From the NCBI GenBank assembly GCA_002325375.1, contig DCRZ01000001.1:1-64000 (forward strand): a DNA stretch of 64,000 nucleotides, in the 5' to 3' direction. Under the pieces are notes generated by a model. That model was given only the letters and a program-made list of their open reading frames with translations, did no database searches and was not told where the DNA came from. This document shows, piece by piece, positions 8,184-16,849 of this stretch. Origin of the DNA: Rhodospirillaceae bacterium UBA1479 (GTDB lineage Bacteria > Pseudomonadota > Alphaproteobacteria > Rhodospirillales > Casp-alpha2). Each line of letters starts with the position of its first letter. Position 1 is the first letter of the stretch. Both the position numbers and the translations under genes were made by a program.

Positions 8184-9064
8184 TGACGCTTCCCATCATT
8201 TCCGCCGACGAACGGTTGTCTGAGCAGCGCGGGATCAAAGGCTGCATCTTCGGAAAATCAGGCATCGGCAAAACCTCGCTTCTTTGGACGCTGGATGCCC
8301 AATCCACCTTGTTCTTCGATTTGGAGGCAGGGGACCTGGCGATCGAAGGCTGGTCCGGAGACACTATTCGCCCTCGTACCTGGATTGAGTGCCGTGATTT
8401 CGCGGTCTTCATCGGCGGCCCAAACCCGGCCTTGCGTGACGATCAGGTCTATAGCCAGGCCCACTATGACGCGGTTTGTGAGCAGTTTGGCGATCCGGCA
8501 GCGCTGGATAAGTACCAGACCGTCTTTATCGACAGCATAACGGTTGCGGGACGTCTGTGTTTCCAATGGGCCAAGGGGCAGCCGCAGGCCGTTTCTGAGC
8601 GCACGGGCAAGCCCGACATGCGAGGCGCTTACGGCCTGCATGGCCAGGAGATGATCGCCTGGCTCACGCACCTTCAGCACACCCGTGGCAAGAACGTCTG
8701 GTTCGTCGGGATCCTCGACGAGAAGCTTGATGATTTCAATCGCAAGACCTTCGTTCCCCAAATCGACGGCTCCAAGACTGGTAACGAACTCCCCGGCATC
8801 GTCGATGAAGTCATCGCCATGGCCGAAGTCAGCCCAGATGGCACGGATCCCTATAGAGCGTTTGTTTGCCACACGCTGAACCCGTTCGGCTTTCCCGCAA
8901 AGGATCGCAGCGGTCGGCTGGACCAAATCGAAGAACCCCACCTTGGCCGTCTGATGGAAAAGATCGGCGGTCCCGCAAAACCGGCAGGCGAGAGGCTGAA
9001 CTTTAGTCGCCCCGTACCACCTGCCGAGACCCCGAACCCTGAAGACGACAAAGGAGCACAGTAA
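8183..9064 (+). CDS. Sak4-like RecA-fold ATPase (AAA_24)
   Basis: The 293-residue protein has a Walker A motif GKSGIGKTSL near residue 20, LFFDLEAGD as the following acidic strand, and TVFIDSITV as the Walker B region. This order fits phage nucleotide-binding proteins of the Sak4/AAA_24 group, which work in single-strand annealing recombination. The next gene looks like an ssDNA-binding protein, and Sak4 proteins are often paired with one. ATG 8183 is chosen over GTG 8180 because it overlaps the upstream stop. Confidence 0.75.
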   Translation: MTLPIISADERLSEQRGIKGCIFGKSGIGKTSLLWTLDAQSTLFFDLEAGDLAIEGWSGDTIRPRTWIECRDFAVFIGGPNPALRDDQVYSQAHYDAVCEQFGDPAALDKYQTVFIDSITVAGRLCFQWAKGQPQAVSERTGKPDMRGAYGLHGQEMIAWLTHLQHTRGKNVWFVGILDEKLDDFNRKTFVPQIDGSKTGNELPGIVDEVIAMAEVSPDGTDPYRAFVCHTLNPFGFPAKDRSGRLDQIEEPHLGRLMEKIGGPAKPAGERLNFSRPVPPAETPNPEDDKGAQ

Positions 9065-9066
9065 TT

Positions 9067-9690
9067 ATGACTGGTGCATGGAACGACTATAACGACGCGG
9101 AATCCCAAACATCCTACGATCTGATCCCAAAGGGCACCATTGTGCCGGTGCGTATGACCATCAAACCCGGTGGCTATGATGATCCGGCTCAGGGTTGGAC
9201 GGGTGGATACGCAACTCACAACGATACGACCGGCTCGGTCTATCTGAACGCCGAGTTTGTCATCCTCGAAGGTCCGTTTGCCAAGCGTAAGGTCTGGAGC
9301 CTGATTGGGCTTCGCAGCCTCAAGGGTCCGGAATGGGGCAACATGGGCCGGTCTTTTGTACGCGGTATCCTGAACTCATCGCGGGGCCTTTCCGACAAAG
9401 ACAATTCCCCGCAGGCGCAGGCTGCTCGCCGTATCAACGGTTTTACGGATCTGGATGGCATCGAGTTTCTGGCCAAGATTGATGTCGGCAAGGACGCCAA
9501 TGGCGACCCGAAAAACGATATTCGGTTTGCAGTGGCTCCCAACCACAAGGATTGGGATACGTTCAAGTCTGGTGGCGGTCTCTGGACGCCGAGCCAATCG
9601 GCCCCTACCGCAACGGCCCAGCCGATGGCCAATGCCAACACAGAAGTGCAACCGACTTCAAACCCCAATCGCCCGTCTTGGGCTCAGTAG
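9067..9690 (+). CDS. Probable phage ssDNA-binding protein
   Basis: The 207-residue protein has a beta-rich first 140 residues and a low-complexity tail (QSAPTATAQPMANANTEVQP) ending in RPSWAQ. This layout resembles phage SSB-like proteins encoded next to Sak4 ATPases, with an OB-type domain and a flexible tail. It starts two bases after the ATPase gene. The assignment rests on layout and neighbours, not on a clear motif. Confidence 0.5.
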   Translation: MTGAWNDYNDAESQTSYDLIPKGTIVPVRMTIKPGGYDDPAQGWTGGYATHNDTTGSVYLNAEFVILEGPFAKRKVWSLIGLRSLKGPEWGNMGRSFVRGILNSSRGLSDKDNSPQAQAARRINGFTDLDGIEFLAKIDVGKDANGDPKNDIRFAVAPNHKDWDTFKSGGGLWTPSQSAPTATAQPMANANTEVQPTSNPNRPSWAQ

Positions 9691-9702
9691 GGGAGGCTGG
9701 TC

Positions 9703-11379
9703 ATGTTACTCCGTCCCCGCCAGAAAACCTTCGTCGAGCGCAGTGTTCAAGCGCTCGGCGAACACGGCAACACCCTGGCTGTTGCCTCCACCGGATTTGG
9801 GAAAACCATCGCACTGGCCGGTGTCACCGGTCAGCTGTTGAAAGGCAATGATGCCAAGGCCTGTGTGCTTGCCCATCGCGATGAACTGACAAGCCAAAAC
9901 GAGGCAAAGTTCAGTCGGGTCAATCCGGGCCTGAGTACGTCTGTTGTCGATGCCAAAACCAAATCCTGGCAGGGGCGGACCACGTTCGCCATGGTTCCGA
10001 CCTTGGCTCGTAAATCCAACCTTGCTGCCATGCCTGCTCTTGAGCTTCTGGTGATTGACGAAGCCCATCATGCGGCAGCCGACAGTTACCGTCGCATCAT
10101 TGATCAGGCCAGGGACAAAAACCCGGACGTTAAGATTTTCGGTGTTACGGCCACTCCCAACCGGGGTGACAAGAAGGGTTTGCGTCCGATCTTTTCCAAT
10201 GTTGCCGATCAAGTCTTCATTGGAGAACTGGTTGCTTCCGGACATCTGGTCCCGCCCCGCACTTTCGTGATTGATGTTGGCGCACAGGAAGCGCTCAAGT
10301 CGGTTCGCAAGACCGTGGATGACTTCGACATGATGGCCGTGGAAGCCATTATGAACAAAGCGCCGATCACGGATGCTGTGATCCAGCACTGGCGGGAGAA
10401 GGCGGGTGATCGTCAAACCGTTGTCTTTTGTTCGACGGTCGATCACGCCCGCAATGTGCGTGACGCTTTCCGCACTCAAGGTATCCAGGCCGCCATGGTT
10501 TATGGCGACATGGGCGCTTCTGAACGGCGCGATGTCCTGAAGGCCTATGAGCAGGGGGAAACCCAGGTTCTGGTTAATGTTGCGGTTCTGACCGAAGGCT
10601 GGGATCATCCGCCGACCAGCTGTGTCGTCTTGTTGAGGCCGTCTTCTTATAAATCCTCCATGATCCAGATGGTTGGGCGCGGCCTGCGTACCGTTGATCC
10701 CAGCGAACATCCGGGCGTGGTCAAAAGCGACTGCATTGTGCTCGATTTTGGCACCTCCAGTCTTCTGCATGGCAGTCTTGAGCAGGACGTGAACCTTGAT
10801 GGAAAAGTTGGCTCAGGTCCGGCCCTGACCAAGGAATGCCCTGAGTGCGCCGCCAACGTGCCGCTGGCCGTCATGGAATGCCCGTTGTGCGGTTACCACT
10901 ACCAATCGGAGGATAAGGAAGGCCAACAGCCGATCTCTGATTTCGTCATGTCGGAAGTGGATCTGCTCAAGCGTTCTAGTTTCCAATGGTGCGATCTCTT
11001 TGGCGATGATGCGGCGTTGGTCGCAAATGGCTTCAACGCCTGGAGCGGCATTTTCTTTCATCAGGGCCGCTGGCATGCCGTCGGCGGTGGCAAGGGCCTC
11101 AAATCGCATTTGTTGGCCATGGGTGAGCGCACCATTTGCCTGGCTGCAGCCGATGATTGGCTGAATGAAAACGAGACCGACGAAAGCGCCCATAAATCAC
11201 GCTCCTGGCTTAATCAGTCGGTTACCACCCGTCAGCTTCAATTCTTACCGCCCGAATACCGTCAGGATTTTGGCCTGACCCGGTATCACGCATCAGCTCT
11301 GCTGACATTCCAGTTCAACAAGGCCGCAATCACCAATCTGGTGTTGAACGCCCCTGAAGATAGCCGGAGGGCGGCATGA
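9703..11379 (+). CDS. DEAD/DEAH-box superfamily 2 helicase
   Basis: The 558-residue protein has Walker A STGFGKT at 29-35, DEAH at 119-122, GVTATPNRGD as motif III, and QMVGRGLRT as motif VI. After the helicase core a CPEC...CPLC zinc ribbon sits near residues 378-396. It resembles phage UvsW/RadD-type helicases that remodel forks and recombination intermediates. It lies between the annealing genes and the nuclease and primase genes. Confidence 0.85.
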   Translation: MLLRPRQKTFVERSVQALGEHGNTLAVASTGFGKTIALAGVTGQLLKGNDAKACVLAHRDELTSQNEAKFSRVNPGLSTSVVDAKTKSWQGRTTFAMVPTLARKSNLAAMPALELLVIDEAHHAAADSYRRIIDQARDKNPDVKIFGVTATPNRGDKKGLRPIFSNVADQVFIGELVASGHLVPPRTFVIDVGAQEALKSVRKTVDDFDMMAVEAIMNKAPITDAVIQHWREKAGDRQTVVFCSTVDHARNVRDAFRTQGIQAAMVYGDMGASERRDVLKAYEQGETQVLVNVAVLTEGWDHPPTSCVVLLRPSSYKSSMIQMVGRGLRTVDPSEHPGVVKSDCIVLDFGTSSLLHGSLEQDVNLDGKVGSGPALTKECPECAANVPLAVMECPLCGYHYQSEDKEGQQPISDFVMSEVDLLKRSSFQWCDLFGDDAALVANGFNAWSGIFFHQGRWHAVGGGKGLKSHLLAMGERTICLAAADDWLNENETDESAHKSRSWLNQSVTTRQLQFLPPEYRQDFGLTRYHASALLTFQFNKAAITNLVLNAPEDSRRAA

Positions 11380-11382
11380 CCC

Positions 11383-11787
11383 ATGGTGACTTCAGGAAAC
11401 GCTGCCGCCCGTTTGAGGTTTTGGCATCCGCGCGGGGAGCTCTGTGCAGTCTGTCGGCGACCAACCCGTGGTTTTGGCTGGTTCGACCGCCATTCATCGA
11501 AGCGTCCGCGTATTCAGCGGTGGTTCTGCTCCATGGACTGCCAGGGTTTTTGGTCGCGCTTGGCGAAGGAGGGCTTGGGCATGGTTGATCTGACCGAACA
11601 AGAAAAAGCCGCCCTCCGCCATTCCGTCAAAATGCTGGCCGAAGTGATGGAAGAGATCGGTTGGGAAACCCGGCTGATTGATCTCACCGAAGGCCAGGTG
11701 CTCACTCTCGCTGAAGTCTGCGTTGGCGGGTTTCAGGACGCCATGTTGTCGATTGCCAAAGGCGAAGACACGGAGGTCCCCTTTTGA
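11383..11787 (+). CDS. DUF6511 zinc-finger protein
   Basis: The 134-residue protein has CAVCRRPTRGFGWFD and WFCSMDCQGFW in its first 60 residues, two Cys pairs likely binding zinc. The rest is helical and acidic. The pattern fits the DUF6511 family of alphaproteobacterial phages. It starts at ATG 11383, just after the helicase stop, and overlaps the nuclease gene. Function unknown. Confidence 0.7.
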   Translation: MVTSGNAAARLRFWHPRGELCAVCRRPTRGFGWFDRHSSKRPRIQRWFCSMDCQGFWSRLAKEGLGMVDLTEQEKAALRHSVKMLAEVMEEIGWETRLIDLTEGQVLTLAEVCVGGFQDAMLSIAKGEDTEVPF

Positions 11788-12548
11788 TGCTGGACTACAA
11801 TTCCTCCCAAACATTCCCCGATCAGGTGAACGCTCATATTGATGAGGCTTTGGTTGCCGAGAACCAATGCCAAACACCCCGCCAATATCTCGGTGGCTCT
11901 CGTCTTGGTGTCGCCTGTGAACGCGCTCTGCAATTCGAATATGCCCAGGCCCCGAAAGACGATGGTCAGGATTTCGATGGGCAAACCCTGCGTATCTTTG
12001 CTGCCGGTCACGTCTTTGAGGACCTGGCCATTGATTGGCTGCGCAAGGCTGGCTTCGAGCTCTATACGACCAAAGGCAACAAGCCTGGTGGAGAGCAATT
12101 CGGATTCAGTGTCGCCGGTGGCCGTATTCGCGGTCATGTGGACGGCATAATCAACGCAGCCCCGGTCATGGATGGCTTTCCAGCCCTTTGGGAATGCAAA
12201 TCACTCAACAATAAGTCCTGGAACGACACCGTCAAACGCGGGGTTACGGTTTCGAAGCCGGTTTATGCCGCGCAGATCGCTACCTACCAAGCCTATATGG
12301 AAGCCTCGGTTCCGGGCATTTCTCAAAACCCGGCTTTGTTTACCGCCATCAACAAGGATACAGCGGAGCTTCACCATGAGCTGGTTGCGTTTGATGGTGG
12401 GCTTGCCCAACGCATGAGCGATAAAGCGGTGCGCGTCATTCAGGCGACAGAAGCTGGTGAGTTGCTGCCCCGTATCGCGCAATCGGCTGATTTCTTCGAG
12501 TGCAAATTCTGCGACTGGTCTGATCGGTGCTGGAGAACCGGCGGATGA
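11787..12548 (+). CDS. PD-(D/E)XK (RecB/Cas4-like) exonuclease
   Basis: The 253-residue protein has GHVDGII followed by LWECKSLNNKSW, the D...ExK core of PD-(D/E)XK nucleases, and a later QIATYQAYM motif matching the RecB QxxxY element. The C-terminus has CKFCDWSDRC, and an early CERAL is present, as in Cas4/AddB-type Fe-S nucleases. ATG 11787 is preferred (GGAGG upstream). With the Sak4-like ATPase it probably forms the phage recombination pathway. Confidence 0.75.
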   Translation: MLDYNSSQTFPDQVNAHIDEALVAENQCQTPRQYLGGSRLGVACERALQFEYAQAPKDDGQDFDGQTLRIFAAGHVFEDLAIDWLRKAGFELYTTKGNKPGGEQFGFSVAGGRIRGHVDGIINAAPVMDGFPALWECKSLNNKSWNDTVKRGVTVSKPVYAAQIATYQAYMEASVPGISQNPALFTAINKDTAELHHELVAFDGGLAQRMSDKAVRVIQATEAGELLPRIAQSADFFECKFCDWSDRCWRTGG

Positions 12549-14749
12549 GCAATGAGGTTGTAAACATTAATGACTGGCGGGATTTCAATTCAGCCGCCCC
12601 CCAGCGCCAAGACGATGCCCGCCAAACGGGGCTCTCGGTTGATGAGATCAAGGTGCGGCTCAATGCCAATTTGCGTGGCCTTCTGTCCTACCTTTTTCCC
12701 GCCGGTGTTTTCCGTCATGGAAAATTTCTCGTTGGCGATGTCCGAGGCAACAAGGGCGAAAGCCTGAGTATTGAGCTCAACGGGCCTAAAGCCGGGATGT
12801 GGCATGACTTTGCGACAGGTGAGGGTGGCGACGTGCTCGCACTTTGGGCCGCAGCAACAGGGCGCAACACCCAATCGGATTTCCCATCGTTATTGGATGA
12901 CGTTCGCCAGTGGCTGGGCGAGCCGCGACCGGAAACTGTAACTGCGGAACCGGAACGTACCGTGCCGATGGACGAGTTGGGGCCGGTGACAGCTAAGTGG
13001 GACTATCTTGATGGAGAAGGCGCTCTGTTGGCCTGTGTCTATCGCTATGACCCGCCCAGTGGAAAGCAGTTCCGGCCCTGGGACGTTTCATGCCGGAAGA
13101 TGAAGGCTCCGGAACCGCGACCGCTTTATAACCAGCCCGCCATGAAATCCGCCATGGATGTGGTGTTGGTCGAAGGCGAGAAGGCGGCAGATGCCTTAAT
13201 CAGTCAGGGTGTTTGTGCCACGACGGCCATGAACGGGGCTAAGGCACCGGTTGAGAAAAACGACTGGTCACCGCTTTGTGGCAAACGGGTCTTGATCTGG
13301 CCCGACAAGGATGCGGCAGGTTGGCAGTACGCGGAAGCTGCTGCCGAGGCTACTCTTGGAGCCGGTGCGCGTTCCGTCGCTATTCTCATGCCGCCCCTGG
13401 ATAAACCGGAAAAGTGGGATGCGGCGGACGCTGTCGATGACGGCATGGACATTGATGCCTTCATTGCCAACGCACCGCGTCAATCCATCGTAAGCCCGAG
13501 GCCCAACGCGCAAGCCTTTAGCCTGAAGCAGTTGCTGGGTGATCGCTCCCCCATGCCGGACGACATCATTGCGCCCCGCGTATTGACGCCATCAGGCCTG
13601 CTGGTTTTCGGCGGTGCGCCCAAGGTCGGTAAAAGTGATTTCTTGCTCTGCTGGTTGGTTCACATGGCCGCAGGCATTGAGTTTCTGTCTTTTACGCCAC
13701 CGCGTCCATTGCGCATTTTCTATCTGCAGGCCGAAATTCAATACCACTATCTCCGGGAACGCCTTCAGGAAATCTCGTTGCAGCCTGAGGTGATCCGCCA
13801 AGCCCATGACAATCTCGTCATCACACCGCAGCTCAAGCTCATTTTGAATGAAGCGGGCGTTGAGACGGTTGGTGCTTTAATCCGAAAGCACTTCCCCGAT
13901 GGCTTGGACATCATCGTCATTGATCCGATTCGAAACGTCTTTGATGGCGGTGAAGCGGGACCGAGCGAGAACGACAACAACGCCATGTTGTTCTTCTTGC
14001 GTGATCGGGTCGAGAAACTTCGTGACGCTGTGGATCCGAATGCAGGCATCATTCTGGTCCATCACACCCGCAAGCTTTCAAAGAAACAGGTCGATGAGGA
14101 TCCGTTCCAGGCGCTTTCCGGCGCAGGGGCGCTTCGGGGCTACTACAGCTCAGGCATGATCCTGTTTCGTCCTGATGAAACGCGCTCTGAACGCAAGCTC
14201 ATCACGGAACTGCGCAACGGCCCAGCCCTGGCGGCAAAGATCGTCGATAAGGACGGTGGCCAATGGGTTGAGATTGATCCGTCATCAGAGAGGCTGATCC
14301 GTCAGGAATATGGCGAAAAGCTCGATGCCGAACGCCTGCGTAAACGCGACGTTATTCTTCAGGTTCTCTTCGAAGAAGCTCTGGGCGGGCGGGTTTACAC
14401 CGCGACCCAATTTGCCGAGCGGTTTGAAAACCGGGCCGGTTTGGGTGGCCGGAGCACCATTGCTGAACGCGTCAGTGTTTTAACCACCAAAGGCTACATC
14501 AAATATTTCCGTAACCCGGAAGATCACGATCTGCCGCCTCTGCCGCGCACCCGCTACGGCTATCTCTGCGTTCAGGGCATGCAGTTGGGGGAAGCCGAGG
14601 ACGTTGTGGATGAGGAAACCGGTGAGGTTTTCCAAAGCGTCCATCAGCTCCTTCCGACCCATTACAAGTGCCATCAGTCAGGGGCCGTTCTGGAGGTCGA
14701 AAGCCCGCACAACTGGGTCTATCACGATGAGGAGATGGACCATGAATAG
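12545..14749 (+). CDS. Primase-helicase with TOPRIM and RecA-like ATPase domains
   Basis: The 734-residue protein has an N-terminal primase-type region (GMWHDFATGEGGDVLALW near 80-98), a TOPRIM motif VVLVEGEKAADAL near 206, and a RepA/AAA_25-like ATPase with GGAPKVGKSDFLL near 355. The C-terminus has a winged-helix-like stretch around ERVSVLTTKGYI. It is likely the phage replication initiator and primase. The start at 12545 overlaps the nuclease stop. A repeat-rich non-coding stretch follows directly. Confidence 0.8.
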   Translation: MSNEVVNINDWRDFNSAAPQRQDDARQTGLSVDEIKVRLNANLRGLLSYLFPAGVFRHGKFLVGDVRGNKGESLSIELNGPKAGMWHDFATGEGGDVLALWAAATGRNTQSDFPSLLDDVRQWLGEPRPETVTAEPERTVPMDELGPVTAKWDYLDGEGALLACVYRYDPPSGKQFRPWDVSCRKMKAPEPRPLYNQPAMKSAMDVVLVEGEKAADALISQGVCATTAMNGAKAPVEKNDWSPLCGKRVLIWPDKDAAGWQYAEAAAEATLGAGARSVAILMPPLDKPEKWDAADAVDDGMDIDAFIANAPRQSIVSPRPNAQAFSLKQLLGDRSPMPDDIIAPRVLTPSGLLVFGGAPKVGKSDFLLCWLVHMAAGIEFLSFTPPRPLRIFYLQAEIQYHYLRERLQEISLQPEVIRQAHDNLVITPQLKLILNEAGVETVGALIRKHFPDGLDIIVIDPIRNVFDGGEAGPSENDNNAMLFFLRDRVEKLRDAVDPNAGIILVHHTRKLSKKQVDEDPFQALSGAGALRGYYSSGMILFRPDETRSERKLITELRNGPALAAKIVDKDGGQWVEIDPSSERLIRQEYGEKLDAERLRKRDVILQVLFEEALGGRVYTATQFAERFENRAGLGGRSTIAERVSVLTTKGYIKYFRNPEDHDLPPLPRTRYGYLCVQGMQLGEAEDVVDEETGEVFQSVHQLLPTHYKCHQSGAVLEVESPHNWVYHDEEMDHE

Positions 14750-14768
14750 GGGGCAAATTCTCGGCTGT

Positions 14769-14932
14769 GATTTCTGGAGTCCATGGAGTCCAGACATGCT
14801 CTGGATTCAAACTTTCAATGAAAACAGTCGGTTATGGTCAATTCAGAAATCCAGCCGGATTCCTGTCTGGATTTCTGGATTCCTGACGAAACGTGAGGAT
14901 TTCTGCGGCTTTCAGACCCCAATCAGAAATCC
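14769..14932. repeat. Iteron-like repeats, putative phage replication origin
   Basis: The motif GGATTTCTG or its complement CAGAAATCC occurs at 14844-14852, 14869-14877, 14897-14905 and 14924-14932, and a near copy GATTTCTGG at 14769-14777. Copies are in both orientations within 165 bp of the only sizeable early-region gap, directly after the primase-helicase gene. Smaller palindromes (GGAGTCC repeats, CCATGG) overlap. Origin function is inferred. Confidence 0.5.
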
Positions 14933-14942
14933 AAGTGAATAC

Positions 14943-14960
14943 CTCCCCCTAAAGGGGGAG
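14943..14960 (+). repeat. Perfect hairpin CTCCCCC-TAAA-GGGGGAG
   Basis: A 7-bp stem with a 4-base loop has no T run, so it is not a standard terminator. It sits between the repeat cluster and the RuvC-like gene and may be a single-strand priming structure or a dispersed chromosomal repeat. The remaining bases 14961-15065 show only the ribosome site of the next gene. Confidence 0.4.
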
Positions 14961-15065
14961 AGGGCTACGCCAGCGCTGACGCTTGGCGAACCCTCTTCGC
15001 CATGGTCGTCGATCCTGCCCGACCATTTCTCCCATCAACATTGTTCAATCAACATGGAGGCAATT

Positions 15066-15587
15066 ATGCCAGCACCAACCTCTGTCCAAATTCCACCTGA
15101 CCCGTATGACGGTCCTCTCAAAATTCTGGCCCTGGATCTCGGCACCAAAACTGGATGGGCCGTCTGTTTGCCTGACCGAACCATCACCAGCGGTATTGCC
15201 GAATTTAAAAATGATCGCTGGCAAGGCGGCGGCATGCGCTTTCTTCGGTTCAAGCAATGGCTCACCGAGGTCAAGCAAATGGCCGGTGGTCTGGATGCTG
15301 TGTTCATTGAGGAGGTCCGTCGTCATGCCGGTGTGGATGCCGCCCATGTCTATGGGGGATTTCTCGCTCATGTGACCGCCTGGTGCGAACACCACGCCAT
15401 TCCTTACGAGGCTGTCCCGGTCGGCACGATCAAACGTCACGCAACAGGCAAAGGGAACGCCAACAAGGAAGCCATGATTGAGGCCGCTCGCAAACGTGGG
15501 TTTGAGCCTGTCGATGACAACGAAGCCGATGCTTTAGCGATCCTTGATTGGGCCGTGGTCAATCGTGGTGGAGGGGCGGATCAATGA
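15066..15587 (+). CDS. RuvC-like Holliday-junction resolvase
   Basis: The 173-residue protein starts at ATG 15066 behind GGAGG. It has LALDLGTKTGWAV (first catalytic Asp), VFIEEVRR (Glu) and DDNEADALAILDWA (final acidic pair), the RuvC/RNase H fold order. Phage versions resolve branched DNA before packaging. The long upstream open frame covers the repeat region and is not coding. Confidence 0.8.
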   Translation: MPAPTSVQIPPDPYDGPLKILALDLGTKTGWAVCLPDRTITSGIAEFKNDRWQGGGMRFLRFKQWLTEVKQMAGGLDAVFIEEVRRHAGVDAAHVYGGFLAHVTAWCEHHAIPYEAVPVGTIKRHATGKGNANKEAMIEAARKRGFEPVDDNEADALAILDWAVVNRGGGADQ

Positions 15588-15841
15588 ACGGCGAAATGAT
15601 GCTCAAACAGGCCGCTGCCATTGTCGGCAATCGTCGGGAAACTTATGGAGAGCCGTCTGCCTCCATGACGGCCATTGCCAAGCGCTGGTCGATCACACTG
15701 GGCCAGCCCATCACACCCTCGCAGGTGGCTCTGTGCCTGATTGATCTGAAGCTGGCGCGGCTGGCCCATGACCCCGGACATCTCGACAGCATGATTGATG
15801 TTGCGGGTTATGCCGCCGTGCTGAAGGAGGTGAGCCGATGA
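15584..15841 (+). CDS. DUF6378 protein
   Basis: The 85-residue protein starts at ATG 15584, overlapping the resolvase stop. RRETYGEPSASM, QVALCLIDLKLARL and DSMIDVAGYAAV match the layout of DUF6378, a small helical phage protein family of unknown role. It overlaps the next gene. Confidence 0.7.
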   Translation: MNGEMMLKQAAAIVGNRRETYGEPSASMTAIAKRWSITLGQPITPSQVALCLIDLKLARLAHDPGHLDSMIDVAGYAAVLKEVSR

Positions 15842-16032
15842 GATGGCACCCTCCCGGATACGGCGGTTCGCGCCGTGATGCCGATCAGGTCAAGCGTGAT
15901 GGTTGGCAGGAGCAGGGCATGTTGGCGGTTTCCATTGAGGATGACCGTCTGACCTGGCCTGAGAAGGAACTCGTTCGCCAATTGGGCGACAGGCTCTATG
16001 GCAAGCGAAAGGAAGAAGCTCATGAGCAATGA
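15838..16032 (+). CDS. Small phage protein, unknown
   Basis: A 64-residue charged protein (MRWHPPGYGGSRRDADQ at its start) translated from an ATGA overlap. Its 3' end overlaps the next gene by 11 bases. No motif recognised. Confidence 0.6.
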   Translation: MRWHPPGYGGSRRDADQVKRDGWQEQGMLAVSIEDDRLTWPEKELVRQLGDRLYGKRKEEAHEQ

Positions 16033-16465
16033 TCAATGGACAGCCTCCCTTGTGGAGGAGCGGTTGGCGGAAGCCGCAGGGGTGTTGAAGCGTCTGCCTG
16101 AAGAAAAGGTGCAGGGCTATTTCTCGGCTTGGCCTGACGTCGTTCACAACATCCATGAATCATTTGGTTGGCATGACCCCGTGCTACGCAGGCCCTGGCC
16201 GTCTCCGGGATCCATTGACCGGATGGATGAGGCGATGCAATGGCTGCAGTGGCTGGAAGCAGACGTTGCCAAGATCTGCTGGTTTCGTGCGGCGGGCGAG
16301 CGCTGGAAGAAGATCTGCGGACGAGTGGGATTGCAGCGCACGGCAGTCCATCAACGCTACCTTTTTGGTCATTGTGTCATTGCCTGGAAGCTTAACGGTC
16401 ATAGGGTGCCGCGTAATTGTTCGCGTCGTAAAGTGATAGAGATGGTTCAATCGGCGAAGGCATGA
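16022..16465 (+). CDS. DUF6362 protein
   Basis: The 147-residue protein starts at ATG 16022. VQGYFSAWPDVVHN, RPWPSPGSIDRMDEAM, and the C-terminal helix-turn-helix-like KKICGRVGLQRTAVHQR fit DUF6362, a phage family with a sigma-like or HTH C-terminus. It closes the early operon and could be a late regulator or small DNA-binding protein. Confidence 0.7.
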   Translation: MSNDQWTASLVEERLAEAAGVLKRLPEEKVQGYFSAWPDVVHNIHESFGWHDPVLRRPWPSPGSIDRMDEAMQWLQWLEADVAKICWFRAAGERWKKICGRVGLQRTAVHQRYLFGHCVIAWKLNGHRVPRNCSRRKVIEMVQSAKA

Positions 16466-16480
16466 GTAGGGGATAGAAAG

Positions 16481-16495
16481 GTGTTCGGCGAACAC
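16481..16495. promoter_or_regulatory. Palindrome in a gene-free control region
   Basis: GTGTTCG-G-CGAACAC is a perfect 7-bp inverted repeat around one base, 15 bases after the DUF6362 stop. It opens a 384-base stretch (16466-16849) without a convincing gene. The stretch also has CATTTCGTTTC at 16684-16694 and 16793-16803, the second as half of CATTTCG (16793-16799) with CGAAATG (16808-16814). These look like regulator sites for the methyltransferase operon. Confidence 0.45.
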
Positions 16496-16849
16496 TTTTC
16501 GCGCGGACAAAAACAGCGGTTTAGGCTACATTTTTTGCCAAGCTTGCGAGAGGCGCGTCTGGGACAGGATGCCTCAAAGCTTAAGAAATTCATCGAATTT
16601 GAGCGAAGTCACGGGTCCTTCCTGGCCGATATCCTATGCGGGCGGGCTCAGCGCGGGATTTTCCTAGTGACGCCCTGAAAAAAGCCATTTCGTTTCGCTT
16701 GGAGCAGATCTCCCATCGAGGTCTGTTCGGCAGAACCGTTGGCGATGTGGCTATCGCTCACATGATCGACAAAACGAAACCGTGTCCGAGGTCATTTCGT
16801 TTCAAAGCGAAATGCCGCCTGTCTTTGCCATCCATTTAACGAGGTCATT

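Noticed and set aside
9706..10770. 354-residue open frame on the minus strand
   Set aside because: It lies wholly inside the helicase gene, whose motifs are clear on the plus strand; no ribosome site or family resemblance.
16481..16839. Two small frames (16481-16678 and 16636-16839)
   Set aside because: No ribosome sites or recognisable protein character; the stretch is better read as a control region.
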